DNA from: Candidatus Omnitrophota bacterium
GTDB taxonomy: Bacteria; Omnitrophota; Gorgyraeia; Duberdicusellales; 4484-171
Assembly (NCBI GenBank): GCA_021735445.1
Contig: JAIPHA010000001.1
Coordinates: forward strand, 88,396-129,989
Direction of reading: 5' to 3'
DNA: 41,594 bases
Part shown: in pieces, positions 31,339 to 38,737 of the stretch
Layout: every line of letters starts with the position of its first letter
Numbering within the stretch: position 1 is the first letter of the stretch
Notes under the pieces: generated by a model
Databases searched by the model: none
Told to the model about the DNA's origin: nothing
What the model saw: only the letters and a program-made list of their open reading frames with translations
Program-made: the position numbers and the translations under genes

Positions 31339-32310
31339 ATGAGATTTTTTTTAACATTTTTAATTATCTTATCATTTATTGCTCCTACCTTTTTTTCTTA
31401 CGGTTATTCATCTAATCAGTCGTTATATTCTGATTATCTCAAAGGTGTTTATTGTATGCAGCAAGGTAATTTTTCTTTAGCTAAAAACTATCTAAATGCG
31501 GCAAAAGACAAGGCTCCTGATTCGGCTTATCTTTATCTTAAAATCGCAACAATTTTGCTTCAAGAGAAAAAAATAGGCCAAGCAGAGGAGCTTTTAAAAA
31601 AAGCCAAAGGAATAGACCCGGATAATTTAAATACCTATTTAGCCTTAATCTTTATCTATTCTTCTCAAGGCCAGGAGGAAAAGCTGGAGGAAGAATATAA
31701 GGATTTTTTGGAAAAGGCGCATCAGAAGAAACCTAAGGATATGACCATTTCTTCTTATTTGGCTCAATTTTATCTTTATAAGAGAAAGCCTAAGGAAGCT
31801 ATCGCTTTATATGAAAAAATTCTTGAGAATAAACCCGATAATCTAGAAGCGTTTTTTTGGCTTGGCTATCTTTATGATGAAATCGGCAAAGAACGAAAAG
31901 CCAAAGAAATTTGGAAGCGGGGGCTTGCAATTAACCCGTCCCACGCTCCTATCTTAAACGCTTTAGGCTACAGCTATGCGGAAAAGGGAGTTAAGTTGGA
32001 TCAAGCTGAAAGGATGATTAAAAAGGCTTTGAAGGCCGAACCCCGTAACGGGGCTTACCTAGACAGTTTGGGTTGGGTATATTTTAAAAAAGGGAAACTG
32101 GAAAGGGCCAAAAAATATATAGAGCAAGCCATAAGTTACACTCAGGATCCGGAAATTTATCAACATTTGGGGAAGGTTTATATGAAGTTGGATGAAACCG
32201 AAAAAGGGTTGGCAATTTATAAAGAGGGCCTAAAAAGGTTTCCCGATTATCACCAATTAAAAGAGGAAATAGAAAGGTATGAAAAAGAGAATCAAAAGAA
32301 TAAAGAATAA
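31339..32310 (+). CDS. Secreted or periplasmic TPR protein
   Basis: The 323-residue product has a signal peptide (about residues 1-22). From residue 27 to the end it is formed by about eight TPR units of 34 residues, recognised by the recurrent A/G-x-Y and final Pro pattern (for example LFARAIELDP-like stretches RMIKKALKAEPRN and LLKKAKGIDPDN). It would act as a scaffold in the cell envelope; partners are unknown. The last 32 bases overlap the transketolase gene in another frame. It starts 9 bases after the COX24-like gene. Confidence 0.85.
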   Translation: MRFFLTFLIILSFIAPTFFSYGYSSNQSLYSDYLKGVYCMQQGNFSLAKNYLNAAKDKAPDSAYLYLKIATILLQEKKIGQAEELLKKAKGIDPDNLNTYLALIFIYSSQGQEEKLEEEYKDFLEKAHQKKPKDMTISSYLAQFYLYKRKPKEAIALYEKILENKPDNLEAFFWLGYLYDEIGKERKAKEIWKRGLAINPSHAPILNALGYSYAEKGVKLDQAERMIKKALKAEPRNGAYLDSLGWVYFKKGKLERAKKYIEQAISYTQDPEIYQHLGKVYMKLDETEKGLAIYKEGLKRFPDYHQLKEEIERYEKENQKNKE

Positions 32311-33118
32311 AGCTAATCTTATGCGCAGGGCTATCGTTGAGATGCTGGCGGAAGCCGGCTCAGGACATCCCGGAGGTTCGCTTTCTGCCACTGATATAAT
32401 TGCTTGCCTTTACTTTGATATTTTAAAGCATAACCCGAAAGACCCGGAATGGAGCCAGAGAGATAAGTTTCATCTTTCTAAAGGGCATTGCTGCCCGGCT
32501 TTGTATGCGGCCTTAGGTTTATCCGGTTATTTTCCGCCTGCTGAATTCAAAAATTTACGTAAAGTTGGAGCATTACTGCAAGGCCATCCGGACAGAAGGA
32601 CGCCGGGGGTTGAGGTAGCTAGTGGTTCTTTGGGGCAGGGGTTGTCTGTATCTTTAGGAATGGCTTTAGCCGGCCGGCTTGATAAAAAGGATTACCGGGT
32701 TTACTGCCTTATGGGCGATGGAGAGATTCAAGAAGGCAATGTCTGGGAAGCAGCGATGGCAGCCGCTCATTTTAAAGTAGACAATCTATGTGCTATCGTT
32801 GATTTTAATGGATTCCAGATAGACGGCCGGACAGAAGAAATAATGAATTTAGAACCTTTGGTTAACAAGTGGGAGTCTTTTGGCTGGCATGTTATCCAGT
32901 GTGACGGGCATAACATTGAAGAACTGCTTTATGCTTTCGGGCAAGCAGAATCGATAAAGATGAAACCGACTGTGATTATTGCCCGGACAGTTAAAGGCAA
33001 AGGAGTATCTTTCATGGAGCATGTGGTTGATTTTCATGGCAGGGCTCCTGTGGAAAAAGAAAAAGAAATTGCTCTGGAAGAGTTGAAGGATATCGAAGAA
33101 AGTGAAAAAAATCTATAA
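32279..33118 (+). CDS. Transketolase, N-terminal subunit
   Basis: The thiamine-diphosphate-binding half of a split transketolase, 279 residues. AEAGSGHPGGSLSA, FHLSKGHCCPALYA, QGHPDRR and MGDGEIQEGNVWEA (diphosphate and Mg binding) are all present. The first ATG, which overlaps the TPR gene by 32 bases, keeps the KANLMRR segment that is conserved just before the catalytic start of such subunits. A later ATG at MRRAIVEML would lose it. AGAAAGG lies just upstream. It pairs with the next gene to form the active enzyme, which moves two-carbon units in the pentose phosphate path and supplies ribose and erythrose phosphates. Confidence 0.93.
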   Translation: MKKRIKRIKNKANLMRRAIVEMLAEAGSGHPGGSLSATDIIACLYFDILKHNPKDPEWSQRDKFHLSKGHCCPALYAALGLSGYFPPAEFKNLRKVGALLQGHPDRRTPGVEVASGSLGQGLSVSLGMALAGRLDKKDYRVYCLMGDGEIQEGNVWEAAMAAAHFKVDNLCAIVDFNGFQIDGRTEEIMNLEPLVNKWESFGWHVIQCDGHNIEELLYAFGQAESIKMKPTVIIARTVKGKGVSFMEHVVDFHGRAPVEKEKEIALEELKDIEESEKNL

Positions 33119-33131
33119 AGGATGGTTTTAA

Positions 33132-34061
33132 GTGGATAAACTTTATGCGAGGGATATTTACGGAAAGGTTTTAATTGAATTAGGCAAAAAAGACCCTGAT
33201 CTGGTTGTTTTGGATGCGGATCTTTCCGGTTCAACCCGGACAGCCCGCTTTGGTAAAGAATTTCCCGAAAGGTTTTTTAACTTTGGAGTAGCTGAGCAAA
33301 ATATGATGGCTACCGCTGCCGGATTGGCTCGTTGCGGCAAGGTTGTTTTTGCTTCTACGTTTGCTATGTTTGCAACCGCCAGGGCTTTTGACCAGGTAAG
33401 AAACACAATATCTTACAGTAATTTGAATGTTAAAATTGTGGCTACCCACGGCGGGATTACCGTTGGCGAAGATGGAGCCTCACATCAAGCCATAGAGGAT
33501 ATCAACCTTTTTCGGGCAATTCCCAATATGAAAATTATTATTCCTGCTGACGCGCCGGAAGCCAAAGAGGCTATCTTGGCCGCTTACAAAACACCGGGAC
33601 CGTTTTATATCCGCCTGGGCCGCTCTAAAGTTTCTAGTTTGGAAAAAAGGAAGAAGTTTTCTTTAGGTAAAGGCTATCTTCTTCGTAAAGGCAAAGATGT
33701 CGCTATTATTTCTTGCGGTATTATGGTGAAGCCTTCTCTGGATGCTGCTGAAATTTTAAAAGAGCAGGGAATCTCTGCAAGTGTAGCCAATATACACACG
33801 ATTAAGCCGCCTGATCAAGATTTTATAATAAAGCTGGCTAAAACTCATAAGAAAATAGTAGTTTGCGAAGAACATCAGACTATTGGCGGCCTGTATTCAA
33901 CGGTAGCTGAAATACTGGTTAATAAATATCCTTTGGAAGTAGAAAAGGTCGGTATTGAAAATCGTTTCGGGCAGTCTGGATCTCCAAACGAGTTGTTGAA
34001 ATACTATGGACTCACAGCTGATAATATCGCAAAAAAAACAAAAAAGTTTCTTCAAAAGTAA
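33132..34061 (+). CDS. Transketolase, C-terminal subunit
   Basis: The Pyr and C-terminal domains of the split enzyme, 309 residues. GVAEQNMMATAAGLA contains the Glu that activates the thiazolium ring. FATARAFDQVRN, THGGITVGEDGASHQ and PADAPEAKEAI are typical of transketolase and DXPS. EEHQTIGGLYSTVAEIL leads into the C-terminal domain. The start is GTG with AAAGGATGG upstream and 13 bases after the previous stop. The gene overlaps ispE by 56 bases. Two-subunit transketolases are usual in many archaea and anaerobic bacteria. Confidence 0.93.
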   Translation: MDKLYARDIYGKVLIELGKKDPDLVVLDADLSGSTRTARFGKEFPERFFNFGVAEQNMMATAAGLARCGKVVFASTFAMFATARAFDQVRNTISYSNLNVKIVATHGGITVGEDGASHQAIEDINLFRAIPNMKIIIPADAPEAKEAILAAYKTPGPFYIRLGRSKVSSLEKRKKFSLGKGYLLRKGKDVAIISCGIMVKPSLDAAEILKEQGISASVANIHTIKPPDQDFIIKLAKTHKKIVVCEEHQTIGGLYSTVAEILVNKYPLEVEKVGIENRFGQSGSPNELLKYYGLTADNIAKKTKKFLQK

Positions 34062-34896
34062 GGTAGAATTATTAAGCCCCGCCAAAATTAATTTATACCT
34101 AAATATAGTTGGTAAATACCCCGGTGGCTATCATCGTCTGGAAACGGTGGTCGAAAGAATATCTTTGTTTGACAAACTTGAGATCACAATTAATTCCCGT
34201 CCGGTTATCAATATTAGCAGCAATAATAAAAAATTAGAAACAAAAGAAAATTTATGCTACAAAGCTGCGGAATTAATCAAAAAAGAGTTTGGCCTTCCTT
34301 TTGGTTTTAATATTTATTTAGAAAAAAACATTCCTATTGGCGCAGGTTTAGGCGGAGGTTCTTCGAATGCCGCTTCTCTGCTTTTAGGTATAAAAAGTTT
34401 AGCTAATCTCAATTTTTCCAGAGAAAAATTATATGAAATAGGTGAAAAACTAGGCAGTGATGTAAACTTTTTTTTATCTGATTCTAAGTTTGCTTTTTTA
34501 ACAGGGCGGGGCCAAAAAGTAGAGCCTTTATTTAGCAAAATTAAATTAAATCATTTTATTGTTTGGCCTAAAGTTTTTGTTTCGACTAAAAAAGTTTATG
34601 AAAACAATAAAGCTAAATTGACAAGGTTTTTTAGTAGTGTTAATATATTGAAGTATTCCTTAAAGAATGCAGATTGCTCTTTCTTAAAAAAGGGAGTTTA
34701 CAATTGTTTAGAAAAAAGCGCTTTTTCTCTTTATGAAAAGCTGGCCAGAGTAAAAGCGGTTTTAAATAAAGGAAAGATGGTTGCCTTGATGACAGGCAGC
34801 GGCGGCGCTTTTTATACAATTGGCGCAAGAAGTTATAAAGAGGTTAAAAGCAATCTGCCGGATGATTGGATAATCTATAAAGTCCAAACGTTTTAA
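34006..34896 (+). CDS. ispE: 4-diphosphocytidyl-2-C-methyl-D-erythritol kinase
   Basis: A GHMP kinase of the non-mevalonate isoprenoid path: it phosphorylates the 2-hydroxyl of CDP-methylerythritol. SPAKINLYLNIVGKYPGGYH is the N-terminal substrate motif, IPIGAGLGGGSSNAA the glycine-rich ATP loop, and ALMTGSGGAFY the third GHMP motif. IspE proteins normally begin a few residues before PAKIN. Here the only ATG lies 24 codons earlier, inside the transketolase gene, and no GTG or TTG lies between. So either the overlap is real or a rare start codon is used. It could supply isoprenoids for the undecaprenyl carrier. Confidence 0.92.
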   Translation: MDSQLIISQKKQKSFFKSKVELLSPAKINLYLNIVGKYPGGYHRLETVVERISLFDKLEITINSRPVINISSNNKKLETKENLCYKAAELIKKEFGLPFGFNIYLEKNIPIGAGLGGGSSNAASLLLGIKSLANLNFSREKLYEIGEKLGSDVNFFLSDSKFAFLTGRGQKVEPLFSKIKLNHFIVWPKVFVSTKKVYENNKAKLTRFFSSVNILKYSLKNADCSFLKKGVYNCLEKSAFSLYEKLARVKAVLNKGKMVALMTGSGGAFYTIGARSYKEVKSNLPDDWIIYKVQTF

Positions 34897-34953
34897 AAAA
34901 GGCAAATTAGAATTAGGCTTATCGAGGGCAAGTCTTATTAAAGGAGGTAGTAC

Positions 34954-35412
34954 ATGGAGATTACAGAGGTTAGAATTTCTCTTAGAGAGCATGAAGGCAG
35001 GCGCCTAAAATCTTATGCTACTGTTACTTTTGATAATTCGTTTGTGGTAAGGAATATTAAAGTTATCGAAGGTAATAACGGCCTTTTTGTAGCAATGCCG
35101 GCAAGGAAAGTAAAACAATTTTGCCCTCGTTGTGGTAAAAAGGTTGAGATGGGCAGCAAGTATTGCAGTAATTGTGGCGCTCAGATTCCGCCGCCGAAAG
35201 AATCCGTTCAGAATCGGCAGTCTATACATCAGGATTTAGCTCATCCGATTAATCAGCAGTTTCGGGATTATTTGCAAAGTAAAGTTTTGGATGCTTATCA
35301 TGATAAAAAGAAAATGGCTTCTCAAGAAGAAGCGCCGCAGCAGCAATCAGACGAGCAACAACAGGTTCAAGAAGAATCTAAAGATGAGGAGTCAATCCCT
35401 TCCTCAGAATAG
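34954..35412 (+). CDS. spoVG: SpoVG family protein with inserted zinc ribbon
   Basis: Residues 1-49 are a normal SpoVG (MEITEVRISL, FVVRNIKVIEGNNGLFVAMP). Instead of the short loop that follows, there is a zinc ribbon with Cys57, Cys60, Cys71 and Cys74 (CPRCG and CSNCG). The fold then resumes at DLAHPINQQFRDYLQSKVLDAYH near residues 94-116. A Gln/Glu-rich tail of about 30 residues ends it. SpoVG is a small nucleic-acid-binding regulator, and the added ribbon would extend its binding surface. AAAGGAGGT precedes the ATG. In Firmicutes spoVG lies next to glmU and prs; here that order is kept but broken by the tRNA and a transposase. The whole is 152 residues against roughly 85-100 in the family. 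Confidence 0.85.
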   Translation: MEITEVRISLREHEGRRLKSYATVTFDNSFVVRNIKVIEGNNGLFVAMPARKVKQFCPRCGKKVEMGSKYCSNCGAQIPPPKESVQNRQSIHQDLAHPINQQFRDYLQSKVLDAYHDKKKMASQEEAPQQQSDEQQQVQEESKDEESIPSSE

Positions 35413-35491
35413 CCCTTAATTACGAATAGTTTTCTATATTTGATTTTTGGGTTTTAGTTTATTTAGGATTTAGTGCTTAGAGTTTATCTTT

Positions 35492-35565
35492 TGCCCGGTG
35501 GTGTAATGGTAACACACCAGCTTTTGGAGCTGAGATTCCTGGTTCGAGCCCAGGCCGGGCAACCA
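35492..35565 (+). tRNA. tRNA-Gln (anticodon TTG)
   Basis: A complete 74-base cloverleaf. The acceptor stem pairs TGCCCGG with CCGGGCA. The D-arm is GTGT-loop-ACAC, the anticodon loop is TTTTGGA with TTG at 35524-35526, and the T-arm is CCTGG-TTCGAGC-CCAGG. The discriminator A and CCA are encoded. The U1-A72 pair is typical of tRNA-Gln. The first anticodon-stem pair is a C-A mismatch. Confidence 0.95.
35538..35565 (+). repeat. tRNA-Gln 3' end, repeat copy 1
   Basis: The 28 bases from the T-arm to the CCA end are repeated exactly at 35631-35658. Confidence 0.9.
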
Positions 35566-35630
35566 CGTTCTTTAAACCCACGACAGGGAAGTTTGCTGTT
35601 TGCACGTTTGGTTTTAACGGGGCAAACTTA

Positions 35631-35658
35631 CCTGGTTCGAGCCCAGGCCGGGCAACCA
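35631..35658 (+). repeat. Detached copy of the tRNA-Gln 3' end (possible attachment-site scar)
   Basis: An exact 28-base copy of the T-arm, acceptor 3' strand and CCA, with no matching 5' half, so it is not a functional tRNA. The 65 bases between the copies contain an inverted repeat (AAGTTTGC at 35589-35596 with GCAAACTT at 35622-35629) and no gene. It ends 5 bases before the transposase element. Confidence 0.75.
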
Positions 35659-35663
35659 TCCCG

Positions 35664-35688
35664 AAAAAGGGGTCACACCTAATTAATT
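35664..35688 (+). repeat. Left terminal inverted repeat
   Basis: It begins AAAAAGGGGTCACACCT and is complementary to 36379-36403 with one mismatch. Confidence 0.85.
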
Positions 35689-35690
35689 CG

Positions 35691-35719
35691 TTGACAAGCG
35701 CTATCTTCGGCCATATAAT
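35691..35719 (+). promoter_or_regulatory. Consensus promoter of the transposase gene
   Basis: A perfect TTGACA and a perfect TATAAT with 17 bases between them. The -10 box ends 6 bases before the ATG and no Shine-Dalgarno sequence follows, so the transcript would start at or next to the start codon. Confidence 0.75.
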
Positions 35720-35725
35720 TTTTTC

Positions 35726-36388
35726 ATGCCTCGACAAGTTCGCTACATAATTCCAAAGGTTGCCCACCACGCTATGCAAAGAGGGAATAATCGTCAGCAG
35801 ATATTTTTTAACAGCAAAGACAAGCAATTTTTTTGTCAAAATCTTAAAAAATACAGCAAAGAATACAAGGCGTACATCGGAGCCTATTGCCTTATGGACA
35901 ATCATCTGCATCTGCTTGTATACCCTGATAGCAAAGAAGGAATGATAAAATTTATGAAATCTATTAGTCAATATCATACTCAATACATTAATCGTCAATA
36001 TAAAAGAAGCGGCAAATTATGGGAGAACAGATATAAAATGCATTTAGTTGATCCTGACTACGAATGGACAGTAGCCCGCTATATCGAACTAAATCCGGTG
36101 CGGGCTAATATGGTAAATGATCCTACTGGTTACCAATATTCAAGCGCAAGAAACCACCTTAAAGACGATAAAGATGATAAAATTAACAAGGATATAATCA
36201 AAGAAAGGAAAAAAGATTACCGGGGCTTTGTAGAAGAAGGGATAAAGGGGAAAGAGATTAAACAAATAAGAGATGTTTTGCAGCAAGGAAAAATATTAGG
36301 TACCGATGAATTCATTGATAAAATAGAGAAAAAGCTCAAGATAACACTTAAAGTAAGGGGAAGGGGAAGGCCGGTAAAAATTAAATAG
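35726..36388 (+). CDS. REP-associated tyrosine transposase (Y1, HUH superfamily)
   Basis: A single-strand DNA transposase of 220 residues. VAHHAMQRGNNRQ is the N-terminal strand typical of the group. YCLMDNHLHLLVYP holds the HUH metal pair (His-Leu-His), and the helix with QYHTQYINRQYKRSGKLWENRYK contains the candidate nucleophilic Tyr. YIELNPVRANMV follows. The C-terminal part is basic (RGRGRPVKIK) and may bind the hairpin ends. The stop codon lies inside the right terminal repeat, so coding sequence and repeat are fused. It reads intact, so the element may still be active. Confidence 0.9.
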   Translation: MPRQVRYIIPKVAHHAMQRGNNRQQIFFNSKDKQFFCQNLKKYSKEYKAYIGAYCLMDNHLHLLVYPDSKEGMIKFMKSISQYHTQYINRQYKRSGKLWENRYKMHLVDPDYEWTVARYIELNPVRANMVNDPTGYQYSSARNHLKDDKDDKINKDIIKERKKDYRGFVEEGIKGKEIKQIRDVLQQGKILGTDEFIDKIEKKLKITLKVRGRGRPVKIK

Positions 36389-36403
36389 GTGTGACCCCTT
36401 TTT
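36379..36403 (-). repeat. Right terminal inverted repeat
   Basis: It ends GGTGTGACCCCTTTTT and includes the transposase stop codon. One base differs from the complement of the left end. Confidence 0.85.
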
Positions 36404-36417
36404 AGTTGGTGCGGCTC

Positions 36418-36445
36418 TTGTATTTGGAAAGATTATTGGTATAAT
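36418..36445 (+). promoter_or_regulatory. Promoter of the glmU operon
   Basis: TTGTAT and TATAAT are 16 bases apart, placed just outside the right end of the transposase element. The leader would be about 35 bases. Confidence 0.5.
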
Positions 36446-36486
36446 GTGGGTTGCTTTTATTAACTACTCAATTAATTAATTTATAT

Positions 36487-37773
36487 ATGAACAAAACAAC
36501 AGCGATAGTTTTAGCCGCCGGTAAGGGTAAAAGGATGAAAAGTCTTTGGCCGAAAGTTTTAAGCGAAGTCTGCGGCCAGCCGCTTATCTATTATGTCCTA
36601 AAGCAGCTGTCTAAGATAAAGAGTATCAAAGAGATAGTGGTGGTTCTCGGGTATAAGGATGATTTGGTTAAAAGTAAAATAAAAGAAATTTCTGCTAATC
36701 AATTGCCCCGCTTATCCGGTAGAATTAAGTTTGTGAAACAAGCTCAGATGCTCGGTACCGCCGATGCTGTCAAAGCCGCTTTAACTAAGGCAAGATACGG
36801 GGAAATTTTAGTTACCTGTGGGGATAATCCGTTGATAAGGTCAAAGACCCTTTCTTCGTTTTTATCTTTTTCCAGGAGAAAACGCCTGGATTGCTGTATT
36901 TTTACTACTTTTATGGATAAGCAAAATCAACTGGGAACAATTATCTATAATAATAAAGGTAAGGTAAAAGCTATAGAAGAAAAAATTGCCGGAAAAGGGA
37001 AAAAAGAAACCGCTGGATCCGATAGGGTTAATAGCGGCACCTATTATTTTGTAAAAAAGGAATTATCCGCAGATATAAAAAAGATTAAGAAAAATAAGCG
37101 GAAAAAAGAGTATTTTCTTACCGATATTGTCGAGATTTTTTATAACCAGGGTAAAAAAATAGATTCCTATCTGGGAAAAGATTCTTCCGAGGCGGCCGGG
37201 ATAAATAATCTTTTTGAGCTGCAATTTGCCGAAGAAAATATACGAAAAAGGATTATCGCTGAATTAACCCGAAGAGGGATTACGGTTGTGAGCCCGATGA
37301 CAACAATAATCCAGGAATCAGTGAAGATAGGTAAAAACACTACCATTTATCCCTTTACCTTTATTGAGAAAGGTGCTATAATTGGCAGCAATTGTTCGGT
37401 GGGGCCTTTTCTCCATATCCGGGGTGACAGCCGAATCAATAATCATACTCAAGTAGGTAATTTTTTAGAGATTAACCGTTCTCACTTAGGCAAAAATGTC
37501 AGAGCTAAGCATTTTGGCTATCTCGGCGATAGTTATGTTTCTGACGGTGTAAATATCGGAGCCGGGACTGTTGTAGCTAACTATAACGGGAAAAGCAAAA
37601 ATAAAACCTATATTGAAAAAGGTTCTTTTATCGGTTGTGATACAGTTTTGGTTGCTCCGGTGACCGTGGGTAAAAAGGCAAAAACCGGCGCGGGATCCGT
37701 TGTAACTAAAAATGTTAAAAAAGGACAAGTAGTTGCCGGGGTTCCAGCCCGTCAACTAAAAGGTAAGGAGTAG
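36487..37773 (+). CDS. glmU: Bifunctional N-acetylglucosamine-1-phosphate uridyltransferase/glucosamine-1-phosphate acetyltransferase
   Basis: This makes UDP-GlcNAc for peptidoglycan and surface polysaccharide. The N-terminal pyrophosphorylase has VLAAGKGKRMKSLWPKVL, LGTADAVKAA and CGDNPLI. The C-terminal left-handed beta-helix has VGPFLHIRGDS, NFLEINRS, AKHFGYLGDS, NIGAGTVVANYNGKSK and GSVVTKNVKKGQVVAGVPAR, all in place. At 428 residues it is a little shorter than the common 450-460. The chosen ATG gives MNKTTAIVL; codons upstream in frame are AT-rich leader. It begins the housekeeping series with prs, 2 bases apart. Confidence 0.94.
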   Translation: MNKTTAIVLAAGKGKRMKSLWPKVLSEVCGQPLIYYVLKQLSKIKSIKEIVVVLGYKDDLVKSKIKEISANQLPRLSGRIKFVKQAQMLGTADAVKAALTKARYGEILVTCGDNPLIRSKTLSSFLSFSRRKRLDCCIFTTFMDKQNQLGTIIYNNKGKVKAIEEKIAGKGKKETAGSDRVNSGTYYFVKKELSADIKKIKKNKRKKEYFLTDIVEIFYNQGKKIDSYLGKDSSEAAGINNLFELQFAEENIRKRIIAELTRRGITVVSPMTTIIQESVKIGKNTTIYPFTFIEKGAIIGSNCSVGPFLHIRGDSRINNHTQVGNFLEINRSHLGKNVRAKHFGYLGDSYVSDGVNIGAGTVVANYNGKSKNKTYIEKGSFIGCDTVLVAPVTVGKKAKTGAGSVVTKNVKKGQVVAGVPARQLKGKE

Positions 37774-37775
37774 AA

Positions 37776-38723
37776 ATGGATAAGCTAGTAGTTTTTAGCG
37801 GAAGTTCTAACCGGTCTTTAAGTGAAAAAATTTGCCGGAAATTGGACACAGAATTAGCTAAGGCAAAGATTTCACGTTTTAGCGACGGAGAGGTGAGGAT
37901 TCAGCTGGAAGAAAACGTAAGAGGAAAAGATGTATTTTTAATTCAATCCACTTGCCCGCCGGTTAACGAAAATTTAATGGAGCTTTTGGTTATGCTGGAT
38001 GCGGCCCGGCGCGCTTCTGCCCAGCGGATAACGGCAGTGATTCCTTATTTTGGTTATGCTCGTCAAGACAGGAAAGACCGGCCGAGGGTACCTATAACCG
38101 CAAAGTTGGCAGCTAATATTTTAGCAAGTTCCGGAGCCAACCGGGTATTAACTTTAGATTTGCATGCCGGCCAAATTCAGGGCTTTTTTGATATTCCCCT
38201 GGATCATTTATACGCGATAAACGGTTTTTTTGAATATTTTAAGCAGAATAAAATAGAAGATTTGGTAATTGTTTCACCCGATGTGGGAGGGATAAAAATG
38301 GCCAGGGCTTATGCTAAGCGTTTCGGCGCGGATTTAGCTATAGTTGATAAAAGGCGCAAATCCCCGGAATCGACAGAGGTTATGCATATTTTGGGCGATG
38401 TCAAAGACAAAAATGTATTATTGGTAGATGATATAATTGCTACAGGTTCTTCCTTGGTTAATGGAGCCGCAGCCCTTAAAAAGGAGGGCGCTAAAAATAT
38501 TTTTGCCGCGATAAGCCATGGGATTTTATCTAATCATGCGGTTGATAAGATAAAGGATTCAAGGATAGATTCGTTAGTTATTACCGATTCAATACCTTTG
38601 CCGGAAGAAAAAAAACAAGAAAAAATAAAAGTTGTTTCTTTAGATAGTCTTTTTGCGGATGCTATCAAAAGAATCCATTTTGAAAAGTCAATCAGTGTTC
38701 TTTTCGATACAACAGGAAGTTAA
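37776..38723 (+). CDS. prs: Ribose-phosphate pyrophosphokinase
   Basis: The enzyme makes PRPP from ribose-5-phosphate and ATP for nucleotides, histidine and tryptophan. VFSGSSNRSLSEKI, RFSDGEVRIQLEENVRGKD, PYFGYARQDRK (ATP loop), TLDLHAGQIQGFF and LLVDDIIATGSSL (PRPP loop near residues 212-225) are all normal. Its 315 residues match the classic bacterial form. It is co-transcribed with glmU (2 bases) and rplY (14 bases). Its product also feeds the HisG reaction encoded in the same window. Confidence 0.96.
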   Translation: MDKLVVFSGSSNRSLSEKICRKLDTELAKAKISRFSDGEVRIQLEENVRGKDVFLIQSTCPPVNENLMELLVMLDAARRASAQRITAVIPYFGYARQDRKDRPRVPITAKLAANILASSGANRVLTLDLHAGQIQGFFDIPLDHLYAINGFFEYFKQNKIEDLVIVSPDVGGIKMARAYAKRFGADLAIVDKRRKSPESTEVMHILGDVKDKNVLLVDDIIATGSSLVNGAAALKKEGAKNIFAAISHGILSNHAVDKIKDSRIDSLVITDSIPLPEEKKQEKIKVVSLDSLFADAIKRIHFEKSISVLFDTTGS

Positions 38724-38737
38724 AGGAGGAGTAAAAG

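Larger units (their letters stand above)
35664..36403 (+). mobile_element. REP-associated transposase element (IS200/IS605-related)
   Basis: A 740-bp unit bounded by 25-base inverted repeats, 24 of 25 matching, holding a promoter and one HUH transposase gene. No flanking target duplication is seen, as usual for this group. It separates spoVG and the tRNA from glmU. Confidence 0.8.

Noticed and set aside
35477-35998. Minus-strand frame of 173 residues with two VARPGLEPG segments
   Set aside because: This phrase is the well-known false translation of tRNA 3' ends; the frame runs across the tRNA, its repeat and the transposase gene.
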